Part shown: one piece after another, positions 17,634 to 24,636 of the stretch
How the letters are laid out: each line of letters opens with the position of its first letter
Numbering within the stretch: the first letter of the stretch is position 1
Origin: Flavobacterium plurextorum
GTDB lineage: Bacteria; Bacteroidota; Bacteroidia; Flavobacteriales; Flavobacteriaceae
NCBI RefSeq assembly: GCF_002217395.1
Contig: NZ_MUHD01000035.1
Span: 1 to 64,000 of the forward strand
Reading direction: 5' to 3'
Length of the DNA: 64,000 bases
The notes under the pieces: generated by a model
What the model was told of the DNA's origin: nothing
The model's input: only the letters and a program-made list of their open reading frames with translations
Database searches by the model: none
Translations under genes and position numbers: made by a program

Positions 17634-18101
17634 TTATAAATCTCTTCCCTCTTCTTCTCTAAGTGCAACTCCTAAATTTTGCAATTGCGGTGCATTTTCA
17701 GTCGCAATGTATTTTGCATTTTCAGTATTGCTTAAATTCTGATGTCTGTGCCATGTCCAAGCCGGAATATAAACTGCATCTCCAGCCTTCCACTCTACTT
17801 TTTGATCCTCGATTTCAGTATATCCAGAACCTTCAATTACATACAACAATGTTTCATAAGTATGTCTATGTCTATTCGTTAATTGTCCAGGCAATAATCC
17901 TCCAATAGTCATACTTACATTTTTACTTGGCAGATCGACAAAAAACACTGGATGTTTTCTTTCTGTAGAAAACTGATCATGAACACCTGCTTTTTCAACA
18001 TTTCTATGAATTAATTTTTCAGGCATTACAAAACTTGGTCTTGCATAAGTTTGATGAAAATCTTTTGATGAGAATTTTTTTTCTTTAGTTTCCATGTTCA
18101 T
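17634..18101 (-). CDS. Cupin-domain protein
   Basis: A 155-residue single-domain cupin. The first metal-binding motif is NRHRHTYETLLYVIEGSG (about 76-93), with His and Glu ligands. The second is GDAVYIPAWTWHRHQN (about 107-122). Such proteins are small dioxygenases, isomerases or sensors. The gene is the first of a two-gene operon with the DapA-like aldolase and diverges from the MocR regulator over a 91-bp gap. A metabolic role in the same pathway is likely, but the reaction is not readable from the sequence. Confidence 0.85.
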   Translation of the reverse strand: MNMETKEKKFSSKDFHQTYARPSFVMPEKLIHRNVEKAGVHDQFSTERKHPVFFVDLPSKNVSMTIGGLLPGQLTNRHRHTYETLLYVIEGSGYTEIEDQKVEWKAGDAVYIPAWTWHRHQNLSNTENAKYIATENAPQLQNLGVALREEEGRDL

Positions 18102-18122
18102 TAAATTTTAGTTGATGCATTA

Positions 18123-18149
18123 TTGCGTGACAAAAATATTGTAACTTTG
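18123..18149 (+). promoter_or_regulatory. Flavobacterial-type promoter of the MocR gene
   Basis: TTG at 18123-18125 and a perfect TAACTTTG (TAnnTTTG) at 18142-18149, spaced 16 bp, lie 43 bp before the MocR start codon. TGGACT overlaps the -7 box edge and AGTCCA (18186-18191) lies just before the ATG, so an autoregulatory inverted pair is possible. Confidence 0.65.
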
Positions 18150-18192
18150 GACTGCACAGATAACACAGTTTTACAACAAACAACTAGTCCAG

Positions 18193-19605
18193 ATGTTACG
18201 ACCATGGCAATTTGAAATTCAATTAGATAAGAAATCCGATAAAGCACTTTATCTGCAAATTGCCGATGCTATTATCGTCGCAATTAAGTCACATAAACTT
18301 ACCTCAGGAAATGCTTTACCTGGAAGTAGACAACTTGCTGGTTTACTGAACGTAAACAGAAACACAGTCATTGAAGCATTAGACGTTTTAACCGCCGAAG
18401 GCTGGCTCATTACAATCGATAGAAAAGGCACTTTTATTGCCGATTTATCACCTGATATGCTCTGTGATAAAAAGAACGATTCTCAGATTAACACATCGAT
18501 AACGGAAGCAAAAACGCATCTTGTTTTTGATGATGGACTACCCGACAGCAGTCTTGCGCCAATGAATGATCTTGCACGTGCTTACAGGGAAATTTTTAAT
18601 CGAAAATCCCGCAGACAAATTATGGGATACAGCACTGAGCTTGGCGACATTGATTTTAGAAAAGCGATAGTCCAGATGCTGAATTTTAAAAGAGGCATGA
18701 ACGTCTCGGCAAATGAAATCTGTATTACAAGAGGAAGTCAAATGGCAATGTATCTAGCGGCTCATTGTTTGCTAACTAAAGATGATTTTGTGATAATCGA
18801 GAATCCCGGCTACAAACCTGCTTGGGAAGCTTTTGAAAATGCAGGTGCAAAATTGCTGCCAGTAAGTGTCGAATCAGATGGTTTAGATTTACATGAAGTT
18901 GAAGCTTATCTAAAAAAACATAAAAATATAAAAGCCATTTATGTTACACCGCATCACCAATTTCCGACGACGGTTACAATGAGCTTAAAAAAAAGGCTGA
19001 AATTAATCGAATTATCCAATCAATATAATTTTACAATTATTGAGGATGACTATGATAACGAATTTCATTTCGGACAACGACCAATTTTACCAATTTCGAG
19101 TTACAGCAAAGCAAAAAACTTTGTTTATATAGGCACGTTAAGCAAAATTGTAGCTCCTGCACTGCGAATTGGTTATCTGGCAAGTTCAGTAGAAAACGTA
19201 GAGAAAATTGGAAAACACAGAAAAATCATCGACGTTCAAGGCGACAATATCATGGAAGAAGCTGTCTTAAACCTTATTAACGAAGGCAAAATAAAAAGAC
19301 ATCTCAAGCGAACGAGCTTAATTTACAAAGCAAAAAGAGATTACTTTGAAAGCCTTTGCAAACTACATCTTAAAGACAAAATTACTTTTATAAAACCAGA
19401 AGGCGGTTTGGCTTTTTGGATTGTTCCAAGTCCAGAAACCAATCTTCAAAAAGTCTGTGATGAATTGTTAACCAAAGGAATCAAAGTCATGAATCCTGAG
19501 AAGTTCAGTTTTGAAAAGCCTGTTTTAGGTTTGCGTTTAGGTTATGCTTCTCTCAGTGAAAAGCAACTAGAAGAAGGCATCATTGCGCTCTCTAAATATC
19601 TATAG
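18193..19605 (+). CDS. MocR/PdxR-type regulator (GntR wHTH fused to aminotransferase-like domain)
   Basis: A 470-residue transcription factor of the MocR subfamily. The N-terminal GntR winged helix spans ~10-80 (GSRQLAGLLNVNRNTVIEALDVLTAEGWL). After a linker comes a fold-type I aminotransferase domain (~110-470) with GYSTELGDIDFRKAI, NPGY, the PLP-phenol contact aspartate in TIIEDDYDNEF, and the Schiff-base Lys318 in YIGTLSKIVAPALRIGYL. Such regulators sense PLP or a PLP-amino compound adduct. It is divergent from the cupin/aldolase pair, its likely target. A partial copy of its last ~40 bp recurs at about 20190-20229. YggS, a PLP-homeostasis protein, is encoded 1.6 kb downstream. Confidence 0.92.
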   Translation: MLRPWQFEIQLDKKSDKALYLQIADAIIVAIKSHKLTSGNALPGSRQLAGLLNVNRNTVIEALDVLTAEGWLITIDRKGTFIADLSPDMLCDKKNDSQINTSITEAKTHLVFDDGLPDSSLAPMNDLARAYREIFNRKSRRQIMGYSTELGDIDFRKAIVQMLNFKRGMNVSANEICITRGSQMAMYLAAHCLLTKDDFVIIENPGYKPAWEAFENAGAKLLPVSVESDGLDLHEVEAYLKKHKNIKAIYVTPHHQFPTTVTMSLKKRLKLIELSNQYNFTIIEDDYDNEFHFGQRPILPISSYSKAKNFVYIGTLSKIVAPALRIGYLASSVENVEKIGKHRKIIDVQGDNIMEEAVLNLINEGKIKRHLKRTSLIYKAKRDYFESLCKLHLKDKITFIKPEGGLAFWIVPSPETNLQKVCDELLTKGIKVMNPEKFSFEKPVLGLRLGYASLSEKQLEEGIIALSKYL

Positions 19606-19784
19606 ACTAATTAAATACTTTTTCAACATATAGTCCCGATAGCTGTCGCGCAATGTCATTAAGTTAAGGATTACATGATGTAATTAGTCCTAATTTGATT
19701 GCTTCACCTGTTCGCCTTTCAGGCTTGGGTAATGACTTTTAATTCTAGATATAATAAACATCGTAAAATCAACATTCATTGAAA

Positions 19785-19975
19785 TTATACTATTTAAAAA
19801 AAAGCTCCAGCGGAGCGGAATATGTATAGAAAATTAGATACCCCGTGATTTCAAGCTCCAGCGGAGCGGAATATGTATTTTTCAAAAATATGTCGCTCCT
19901 CTGGAGCTTTTTGTGCGTGGAAAAAATTGTGCTATAAATATTCCGCTCCGCTGGAGCTTTCAAAACAAAAAAATG
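19785..19975. repeat. GCTCC-palindrome element, copy 1
   Basis: A perfect 21-bp inverted repeat (19803-19823 against 19938-19958, core AGCTCCAGCGGAGCG) encloses a second one (AGCTCCAGCGGAGCG at 19854-19868 against CGCTCCTCTGGAGCT at 19894-19908). A diverged copy in the same orientation lies at 23985-24170. Non-coding; able to fold as nested hairpins. Confidence 0.85.
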
Positions 19976-20053
19976 TGCAATAACCTACTGGTATTCAAAA
20001 AAAAAAAAAAAAAAACGCATAACTTAATAACATTGAACTATCTGTATGGTTTT

Positions 20054-20170
20054 TAAGCATTCGAAAAAAGACGTTCCACTTATTTTAAGCATAAAGAGCT
20101 ATGTGCAGAAATGTATTTCTCTTTTATATTCTTTTATAGAAAATGTACCTATGTTTCTATGTGTTTAATA
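20054..20170 (-). repeat. ~150-bp dispersed element, copy C (reverse)
   Basis: On the minus strand it reads TTAAACACATAGAAACATAG, then AAAAGAATATAAAAGAGAAA, then AAATAAGTGGAACGTCTTTTTT, matching copy B block for block. The right-hand tip is truncated, so it may be a decayed or shortened copy. Confidence 0.7.
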
Positions 20171-20230
20171 AAATTTTCTTCATCGGAATAAAGCCAATAG
20201 AAAGGATCATTGCGCTCTCTAAATATCTAC

Positions 20231-20273
20231 AAAACAAAAAAAAGACTGAAAATACATGATTTTCAGTCTATAT
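20231..20273 (-). terminator. Terminator after the DUF2024 gene
   Basis: On the minus strand AGACTGAAAATCATGTATTTTCAGTCT is followed by a run of nine T residues, directly downstream of the gene ending at 20292. Confidence 0.85.
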
Positions 20274-20291
20274 TAAATTGAGAAACCTAAT

Positions 20292-20555
20292 TTAATTACA
20301 ATTTTCCATCTCAATAATCGAAAAGCCGTTTTTACGAATTTGATTTTCAACTTCTAAAGGCGCTTTATCGATATGACAAAATCTGCATTCTTTCGAAGTT
20401 AAAGGCTGACCTTCCTGCGAAACACTTTTTAGATACGTTTTTCCATATTCAAAAACCTGTTCTGTATCGCTTGTATTTTCATCAACCAAAATGTCAAAAT
20501 GCATAATCTCTCCGTCTTTTCGGGTAACATAAGTATCCCATACTGCTACTTTCAT
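20292..20555 (-). CDS. DUF2024 family protein
   Basis: An 87-residue soluble protein resembling DUF2024: VAVWDTYVTRKDGEIMHFDILV at the N-terminus, with the conserved central segment CRFCHID (58-64). The CxxC and a final cysteine pair region (MENCN) could bind metal or be redox-active. It is monocistronic by spacing, with its own terminator, and lies between two ~150-bp repeats. Function of the family is unknown. Confidence 0.8.
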   Translation of the reverse strand: MKVAVWDTYVTRKDGEIMHFDILVDENTSDTEQVFEYGKTYLKSVSQEGQPLTSKECRFCHIDKAPLEVENQIRKNGFSIIEMENCN

Positions 20556-20588
20556 CTTGTTTTTATTATTTTACATATTGGGTGCCAT

Positions 20589-20740
20589 TATTTAAACTCA
20601 TAGAAACATAATATGCTAGTCTCAAAAAGATATTTCAGTTATTCTAAATATACTTAGTCAACTAAGTGAGAGAAATATATTTCTCTTTTATATTCTTGTA
20701 TCGCACAGAAAATCTATTTTTCTATTTGTTAAACCCTATT
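20589..20740 (-). repeat. ~150-bp dispersed element, copy D (reverse)
   Basis: On the minus strand it reads AACAAATAGAAAAATAG, then CAAGAATATAAAAGAGAAA, and ends ATTATGTTTCTATGAGTTTAAA. Both terminal inverted repeats are recognisable but diverged. It sits between the DUF2024 and CPVC thioredoxin genes. Confidence 0.7.
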
Positions 20741-20799
20741 TTATTAATTAGACCCAATAAATTATTTACATATAAATTATTCTAAAATTAAAGGCTATA

Positions 20800-20832
20800 A
20801 AACCTCTTTAGATAATTCCTAAAGAGGTACTT
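20800..20832 (-). terminator. Hairpin terminator after the CPVC thioredoxin gene
   Basis: ACCTCTTTAG / CTAAAGAGGT stem; on the minus strand it is followed by TTTTA, a modest T-tract. Confidence 0.65.
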
Positions 20833-20836
20833 ATAT

Positions 20837-21064
20837 CTATCCAATTACATCAGCAATTGAAGCTCCAAAATTAATATGAAGCACATTTCCGTTTGGAGTT
20901 ACTAAGGCAGGTACAGATTGTACTCCTGCTTTTTGAGCTTCTGAAATTCTCGCTCTGTCTTCTCCAATGTTTACTACTTCAACATCTTTAACTAAATTTA
21001 AAATGTCGTGTTCGGCACTTACACAAACTGGACAGCCGGCGTGATAAAAAATTGATTTGCTCAT
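20837..21064 (-). CDS. Small thioredoxin/glutaredoxin-like protein (CPVC)
   Basis: A 75-residue minimal thioredoxin-fold protein. The active site is HAGCPVCVSAE (Cys11, Cys14), and the cis-proline loop is VQSVPALVTPNG (48-59). No signal peptide, so cytoplasmic. The length is close to NrdH/glutaredoxin-like proteins and much shorter than classical thioredoxin (about 105). It is divergent from the yggS-type gene, across a 161-bp region carrying three AAACTGGA motifs. Probable thiol-disulfide reductase for an unknown partner. Confidence 0.82.
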   Translation of the reverse strand: MSKSIFYHAGCPVCVSAEHDILNLVKDVEVVNIGEDRARISEAQKAGVQSVPALVTPNGNVLHINFGASIADVIG

Positions 21065-21099
21065 TTTTACTTGTTTTTAATTTGACTTTATTGCCATGA

Positions 21100-21107
21100 C
21101 AAAATTA
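21100..21107 (-). promoter_or_regulatory. Promoter -7 box for the CPVC thioredoxin gene
   Basis: The minus strand reads TAATTTTG, a perfect TAnnTTTG, about 36 bp upstream of the start codon. An AAACTGGAT motif begins 24 bp upstream of it. Confidence 0.55.
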
Positions 21108-21131
21108 GAAAGGATATAAAGGCGTTAAATA

Positions 21132-21189
21132 ATCCAGTTTTCTCATTTATAGAAGAAACTGGACCATTTAAAATACTCAAAACTGGATC
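21132..21189. promoter_or_regulatory. Three AAACTGGAYC operator-like motifs between divergent promoters
   Basis: ATCCAGTTT (21132-21140, minus orientation), AAACTGGACC (21156-21165) and AAACTGGATC (21180-21189). The outer two each sit exactly 24 bp from a TAnnTTTG box and point toward it; the inner and right motifs are direct repeats 24 bp apart. This geometry suggests binding by one regulator controlling both genes. Confidence 0.6.
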
Positions 21190-21212
21190 TTTTTTACGCT
21201 TCATAATGCTTT

Positions 21213-21220
21213 TAACTTTG
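21213..21220 (+). promoter_or_regulatory. Promoter -7 box for the yggS-type gene
   Basis: A perfect TAACTTTG, ending only 5 bp before the ATG at 21226. Transcription would start at about the A of the start codon, giving a leaderless or nearly leaderless mRNA. Confidence 0.6.
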
Positions 21221-21225
21221 CAGCT

Positions 21226-21957
21226 ATGAAGGAAGATATTATTTACAATTTAAAGCAAGTTCATCAACGTATTGAAGATACCTGCAGACTTTCTAACCGA
21301 AATCCATCAGATGTTCAATTATTATTGGCGACTAAAACTGTCCCTGCAGACAAAATACGAATTGCAATAGAAGCTGGCGAAACTCTTATTGGCGAAAACA
21401 AAATGCAGGAACTTCGCGATAAAGATTCTGGTTTAAAAAATTTAAATATCGAACGTCATTTTATTGGACATCTTCAAACCAACAAAGTCAAAGATGTTTT
21501 AAAATATGTTTCCTGCATTCAATCTTTAGACCGATTATCTTTAGCGGAAGAACTAAATAAACAATTACTAAAAGAAGAAAGATGCATCGATGTTTTTTTT
21601 CAAGTAAACACCTCATTTGAAGAAAGCAAATTTGGACTTGCACCAAATGAAGTTGTCTCTTTTATTAGAGAAGTAAAAAAGTACAAAACTTTAAATATAA
21701 AAGGTTTAATGACGATTGGTTTACTAGACGTTGAGAAAGAAAAAATGCGTCCGTCCTTACAATTACTTAGAAAAATAAGAGAAGAAATTTATGATGCTCA
21801 AATTGAAGGTATAACGCATTTAAAGCTTTCAATGGGAATGTCTCAAGATCTTGAACTGGCTATCGCCGAAGGTTCTAATATGGTAAGAGTAGGAACTTCA
21901 ATATTTGGTAATCGTTTTCTAGGAAAAGAAATATGGAATGAAAATATTGCAGAATAA
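21226..21957 (+). CDS. YggS/PLPBP-family pyridoxal phosphate homeostasis protein
   Basis: A 243-residue single-domain alanine-racemase-like TIM barrel. The PLP lysine lies in LLLATKTVPADKI (Lys37). HFIGHLQTNKVKDVL (about 79-93) is the family signature, and FQVNTSFEESKFGL and LSMGMSQDLELAIAEGSNMVRVGTSIFG complete the pattern. Members buffer and deliver PLP rather than catalyse a reaction. There is a tight promoter just before the ATG and operator-like AAACTGGA motifs upstream. An AAA ATPase gene follows 31 bp downstream. The gene for a PLP-sensing MocR regulator lies 1.6 kb upstream, a possible controller (inference). Confidence 0.93.
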   Translation: MKEDIIYNLKQVHQRIEDTCRLSNRNPSDVQLLLATKTVPADKIRIAIEAGETLIGENKMQELRDKDSGLKNLNIERHFIGHLQTNKVKDVLKYVSCIQSLDRLSLAEELNKQLLKEERCIDVFFQVNTSFEESKFGLAPNEVVSFIREVKKYKTLNIKGLMTIGLLDVEKEKMRPSLQLLRKIREEIYDAQIEGITHLKLSMGMSQDLELAIAEGSNMVRVGTSIFGNRFLGKEIWNENIAE

Positions 21958-21988
21958 AGCATAATTTTGCATCTAATAAAACACACAA

Positions 21989-22723
21989 ATGAATCTGTAC
22001 GAACTTGTTGTAAACGATACTGAAAAAATTGCACTTAATGATTTGCTTTTCAGCGAAGAAAATAAAACGGCATTACTTAACACAATCAAAGAGCATAAGT
22101 ATATTGACGAATTAAAAAAATACAACCTCAACGTCGACAATAAAATACTGCTTCACGGTCACTCCGGCTGCGGTAAAACTACAACAGCAAAAGCTGTAGC
22201 AACAGCTCTAAATAAAAGCATTGTTATTATCAACCTCAGTACTTTAATCAATGCTAAAATCGGAGAAACTTCAAAAAATGTAAAGGCTCTTTTTGACAAA
22301 GCGATTCGCGAAAAAGCGGTTTTATTTCTAGATGAATTTGATCAAATTGGCAGAAGCCGAGAAAGTGACGATAAAGATGTTGCCGAAATGAGACGTTTGG
22401 TAAATACGATCATTCAGTTAATTGATTATTTCCCAACAGATAGTTTGTTGATTTGTGCTACAAACTTTTACAACAGTATTGATTCAGCCTTACTTCGCAG
22501 GTTTCAAATTAAGCTAAAATTTGAAATGCCCAGTAAAAACGAACTAAATGTTTATTATGATAAAATACTTGATGTTTTTCCTGCCCATTTACAGGATATT
22601 TCACGTAAATATGATATTTCATATGCCGAAGCAAAAGATTACGTTCACACGACAATGAAAAGACAAATTATTGCTGAATTGGAACTTCAAGAACAAAAGA
22701 AACTTATTGAAACTATTTCATAA
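21989..22723 (+). CDS. Stand-alone AAA-family ATPase
   Basis: A 244-residue single-domain AAA protein. The Walker A motif is GHSGCGKT (57-64), Walker B is VLFLDEFD (111-118), sensor-1 is ICATNFYNS, and an arginine-finger segment SALLRRF follows. The N-terminus is a short helical region only, with no protease, zinc or substrate-recruiting domain, so it could remodel a specific partner. It lies 31 bp after the YggS-type gene on the same strand and ends in a shared terminator, so the two are probably co-transcribed. Partner and role unknown. Confidence 0.88.
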   Translation: MNLYELVVNDTEKIALNDLLFSEENKTALLNTIKEHKYIDELKKYNLNVDNKILLHGHSGCGKTTTAKAVATALNKSIVIINLSTLINAKIGETSKNVKALFDKAIREKAVLFLDEFDQIGRSRESDDKDVAEMRRLVNTIIQLIDYFPTDSLLICATNFYNSIDSALLRRFQIKLKFEMPSKNELNVYYDKILDVFPAHLQDISRKYDISYAEAKDYVHTTMKRQIIAELELQEQKKLIETIS

Positions 22724-22756
22724 AAAAAACGCCTCAAGAATTTGAGGCGTTTTCAT
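22722..22756. terminator. Bidirectional terminator
   Basis: AAAAAACGCCTCAAGAATTTGAGGCGTTTT, a stem nearly identical to the one at 8251, lies between the convergent AAA ATPase and redoxin genes. Confidence 0.9.
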
Positions 22757-22774
22757 TTTATAGAATAACTATTA

Positions 22775-23386
22775 TTAAGCTTTAGCTTTTCTTTTTACAG
22801 TACAGCCAATTTCTTTAGTTTGTGTTACAGCAGGTTTTTGATTGCTTTTTAAAGCTGCAATTACATCTTCGGCATATTTTACTTTATCTGCTTTTGTACC
22901 TTCTGGATCATTATCAATCGCGCCAACATATTCTACCACATTTCCTTTTGCTGTTTTAGAAACGATAAAGATGTGAGGCGTACGTTTTGCACCATACTCA
23001 TCGGTAATTTTTTGTCCTGGATCTAACAAGTACGGAAAAGGATATTTTTTCTCTTTTGCCAAATCCTGCATCTTGTCAAAAGTATCCGCTTTAGAAGCTT
23101 CTGGATCGTTAGGGTTTATTGCAATTACAGGATATCCCTGTGGTTTAAACTTTTTATCTAAATCAATTATTCTTTGTTCGTAACCTACTGCGTAAGGACA
23201 CGTATTACAAGTAAAAACTACTATATAACCTTTTGCTTTTGGAAAACTTGCAAAAGAAACATCTTTATTATCTACATTTTTCAGTTTAAAATCTGGAGCA
23301 GTATCACCAGCTTTAAGCGTTGTTGTTTGAGCCTGAGCTAGAAAGGCAGAGAACGCCAGCATTAATAAAAGAATTATTTTTTTCAT
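22775..23386 (-). CDS. Secreted redoxin (AhpC/TSA thioredoxin-fold) protein
   Basis: A 203-residue protein with a cleavable signal peptide (MKKIILLLMLAFSAFLAQAQ). A redoxin domain of the YHS/PRX-like-1 type follows: GDTAPDFKLKNVDNKDVSF, then VVFTCNTCPYAVGYEQRI, with a CNTC active site. TDEYGAKRTPHIFIVSK carries the cis-proline. A C-terminal CTVKRKAKA tail adds one cysteine. Expected in the periplasm. It is preceded 11 bp upstream by a TlpA-like gene, forming a two-gene operon for periplasmic thiol redox chemistry. Confidence 0.88.
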   Translation of the reverse strand: MKKIILLLMLAFSAFLAQAQTTTLKAGDTAPDFKLKNVDNKDVSFASFPKAKGYIVVFTCNTCPYAVGYEQRIIDLDKKFKPQGYPVIAINPNDPEASKADTFDKMQDLAKEKKYPFPYLLDPGQKITDEYGAKRTPHIFIVSKTAKGNVVEYVGAIDNDPEGTKADKVKYAEDVIAALKSNQKPAVTQTKEIGCTVKRKAKA

Positions 23387-23397
23387 GGTTTTTGGAT

Positions 23398-23874
23398 TTA
23401 CAGTTTTTTATATTCAGTTAATAATTGTTCGTAAGTAAATTCACTTTCAACAAACTTTCGCTTGCCATTTTTTATAAAAAGCGTTGCCGGAATACTTCCT
23501 GACCAACTTGGGTCGATACGATCGATAAATTCCTGCGGACTTCCTTCATTCAATAGAAATACTTCGTTTTTCAGATTTTTTCTTTTCACAAACGGAATCA
23601 CATTCGATTTCAGCTTCGATTTAAAATCTAAACTTACTAGTAATACCGCCAACTTATCTGATTTGTGTTCTGCACTCAATTTTTCAAAATGAGGTAATTC
23701 TTTTATACAAGGCGCACACCAAGTTGCCCAAAAATTAACCACATAAGTACTGTCTTTTCCCTTTTCAATTCTTTCGTTAAGCTGATCTATTGTAAGCAGT
23801 TTTACATTTTGACTATACGATGAAACTGAAAAAACAACAAATAGAAACAGATAAAAAACAGACTTAATTTTCAT
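23398..23874 (-). CDS. TlpA-like periplasmic thioredoxin
   Basis: A 158-residue thioredoxin-fold protein with a signal peptide (MKIKSVFYLFLFVVFSVSSYSQ). The active site WATWCAPC lies at about 49-56 and the cis-proline loop is SWSGSIPATLFIKNG. Probably a periplasmic disulfide reductase that supports the co-transcribed redoxin 11 bp downstream, or cytochrome maturation. No promoter of the TAnnTTTG form is obvious upstream; the upstream gap contains GCTCC-palindrome copy 2. Confidence 0.9.
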   Translation of the reverse strand: MKIKSVFYLFLFVVFSVSSYSQNVKLLTIDQLNERIEKGKDSTYVVNFWATWCAPCIKELPHFEKLSAEHKSDKLAVLLVSLDFKSKLKSNVIPFVKRKNLKNEVFLLNEGSPQEFIDRIDPSWSGSIPATLFIKNGKRKFVESEFTYEQLLTEYKKL

Positions 23875-23984
23875 GATTTACAATACTTTAGAATTAATTT
23901 GTGCCTCACAAATATAAACTAATGAAGTTTTAGTTTTTGTTAATGAAAGTTTAATACTAGAAAAAACGTTGAGTATAATTAGAC

Positions 23985-24170
23985 TATTTAGTAAAAAAAA
24001 TGCTCCAGTGGAGCATAATATTTATAGTAATTATATCCCCATGATTTCAAGCTCCAGAGGAGCGAAACATTTAATTTTTTAAAAATATGCAGCTCCGCTG
24101 TAGCTTTTTTTTGGGCATGGAAATAAATTGTGCTATAAATATTACGCTCCGCTGGAGCTTTCACAACAAA
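23985..24170. repeat. GCTCC-palindrome element, copy 2
   Basis: The same order of motifs as copy 1: TGCTCCAGTGGAGCA, TTTCAAGCTCCAGAGGAGCG, AGCTCCGCTGTAGCT, TTGTGCTATAAATATTACGCTCCGC and a closing GGAGCTTTCACAACAAA. It has more mismatches than copy 1. It occupies most of the 302-bp gap between the TlpA-like gene and the lipocalin-like gene; nothing else is seen there. Confidence 0.85.
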
Positions 24171-24176
24171 TAAATA

Positions 24177-24575
24177 CTACTTTCCAGTTACTACATTTAA
24201 ATTGTTAACAAACAAAAGCGTTTCTCCATTATCCATTTTAGTAAGAGATAAAATTCCGTTTTTATTCTCGTCAATTCCGTTTATTCTAAAACAGAATTCA
24301 TTACCATCTCGGTCCATGAAAGTTAAAAACTCGGTAGTATCGCTTGAATTGTTTTGACAGCGGTTAGAAATGGTATAACCATACATTACTTTAAAAACAT
24401 CCTTATCGTAATTATAGATTTTCCTGTCTTGCGTAAAAATCCATTTTGTATTTCTATTCCTGTCGGCATACCAAGTTCCAATAATTTTCTTTGAGGAAGG
24501 GTCTTCTATTTGATTGCTCCCAAAACTTACAGGAAATTGCAGCAGCATCAATAAAATTAAAAACAGCTTTTTCAT
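24177..24575 (-). CDS. Secreted lipocalin-like hypothetical protein
   Basis: A 132-residue protein with a signal peptide (MKKLFLILLMLLQFPVSFGS). It then shows alternating beta strands beginning KKIIGTWYADRNRNTKWIF, the GTWY/W opening of lipocalin-like small beta-barrels common in Bacteroidota. A single mature cysteine is near CQNNSS and another near EFCFRI. It follows the HxlR gene by 61 bp on the same strand and may share its transcript. Ligand and role unknown. Confidence 0.65.
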   Translation of the reverse strand: MKKLFLILLMLLQFPVSFGSNQIEDPSSKKIIGTWYADRNRNTKWIFTQDRKIYNYDKDVFKVMYGYTISNRCQNNSSDTTEFLTFMDRDGNEFCFRINGIDENKNGILSLTKMDNGETLLFVNNLNVVTGK

Positions 24576-24636
24576 ATTCTATTCCAGTTTTTAGACTTCA
24601 AAAAAAGTCTTAATTATGATTACTTATTCAAACATT

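Larger units (their letters stand above)
19579..20229. repeat. 24-bp direct repeat: duplicated 3' end of the MocR gene
   Basis: The last codons of the MocR gene (19579-19602, ATCATTGCGCTCTCTAAATATC + TA) recur exactly at 20206-20229. The match continues upstream in diverged form (AAGCAACTAGAAGAAGGC versus AAGCCAATAGAAAGG). The two copies bracket about 600 bp of repeat-only DNA. Confidence 0.85.
19606..20291. other. 686-bp non-coding repeat cluster
   Basis: There is no credible gene here. From left to right it holds a GTCATTAAG...TAATGAC inverted-repeat remnant (about 19650-19740), GCTCC-palindrome copy 1 (19785-19975), a 19-A homopolymer (19997-20015), ~150-bp element copy C (20054-20170, minus), the duplicated MocR gene end (20206-20229) and a terminator (20231-20273). 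Confidence 0.8.

Noticed and set aside
19803..19958. GCTCC repeats as a CRISPR or attachment site
   Set aside because: The repeats are inverted palindromes of varying spacing, with no cas genes, integrase or tRNA nearby.
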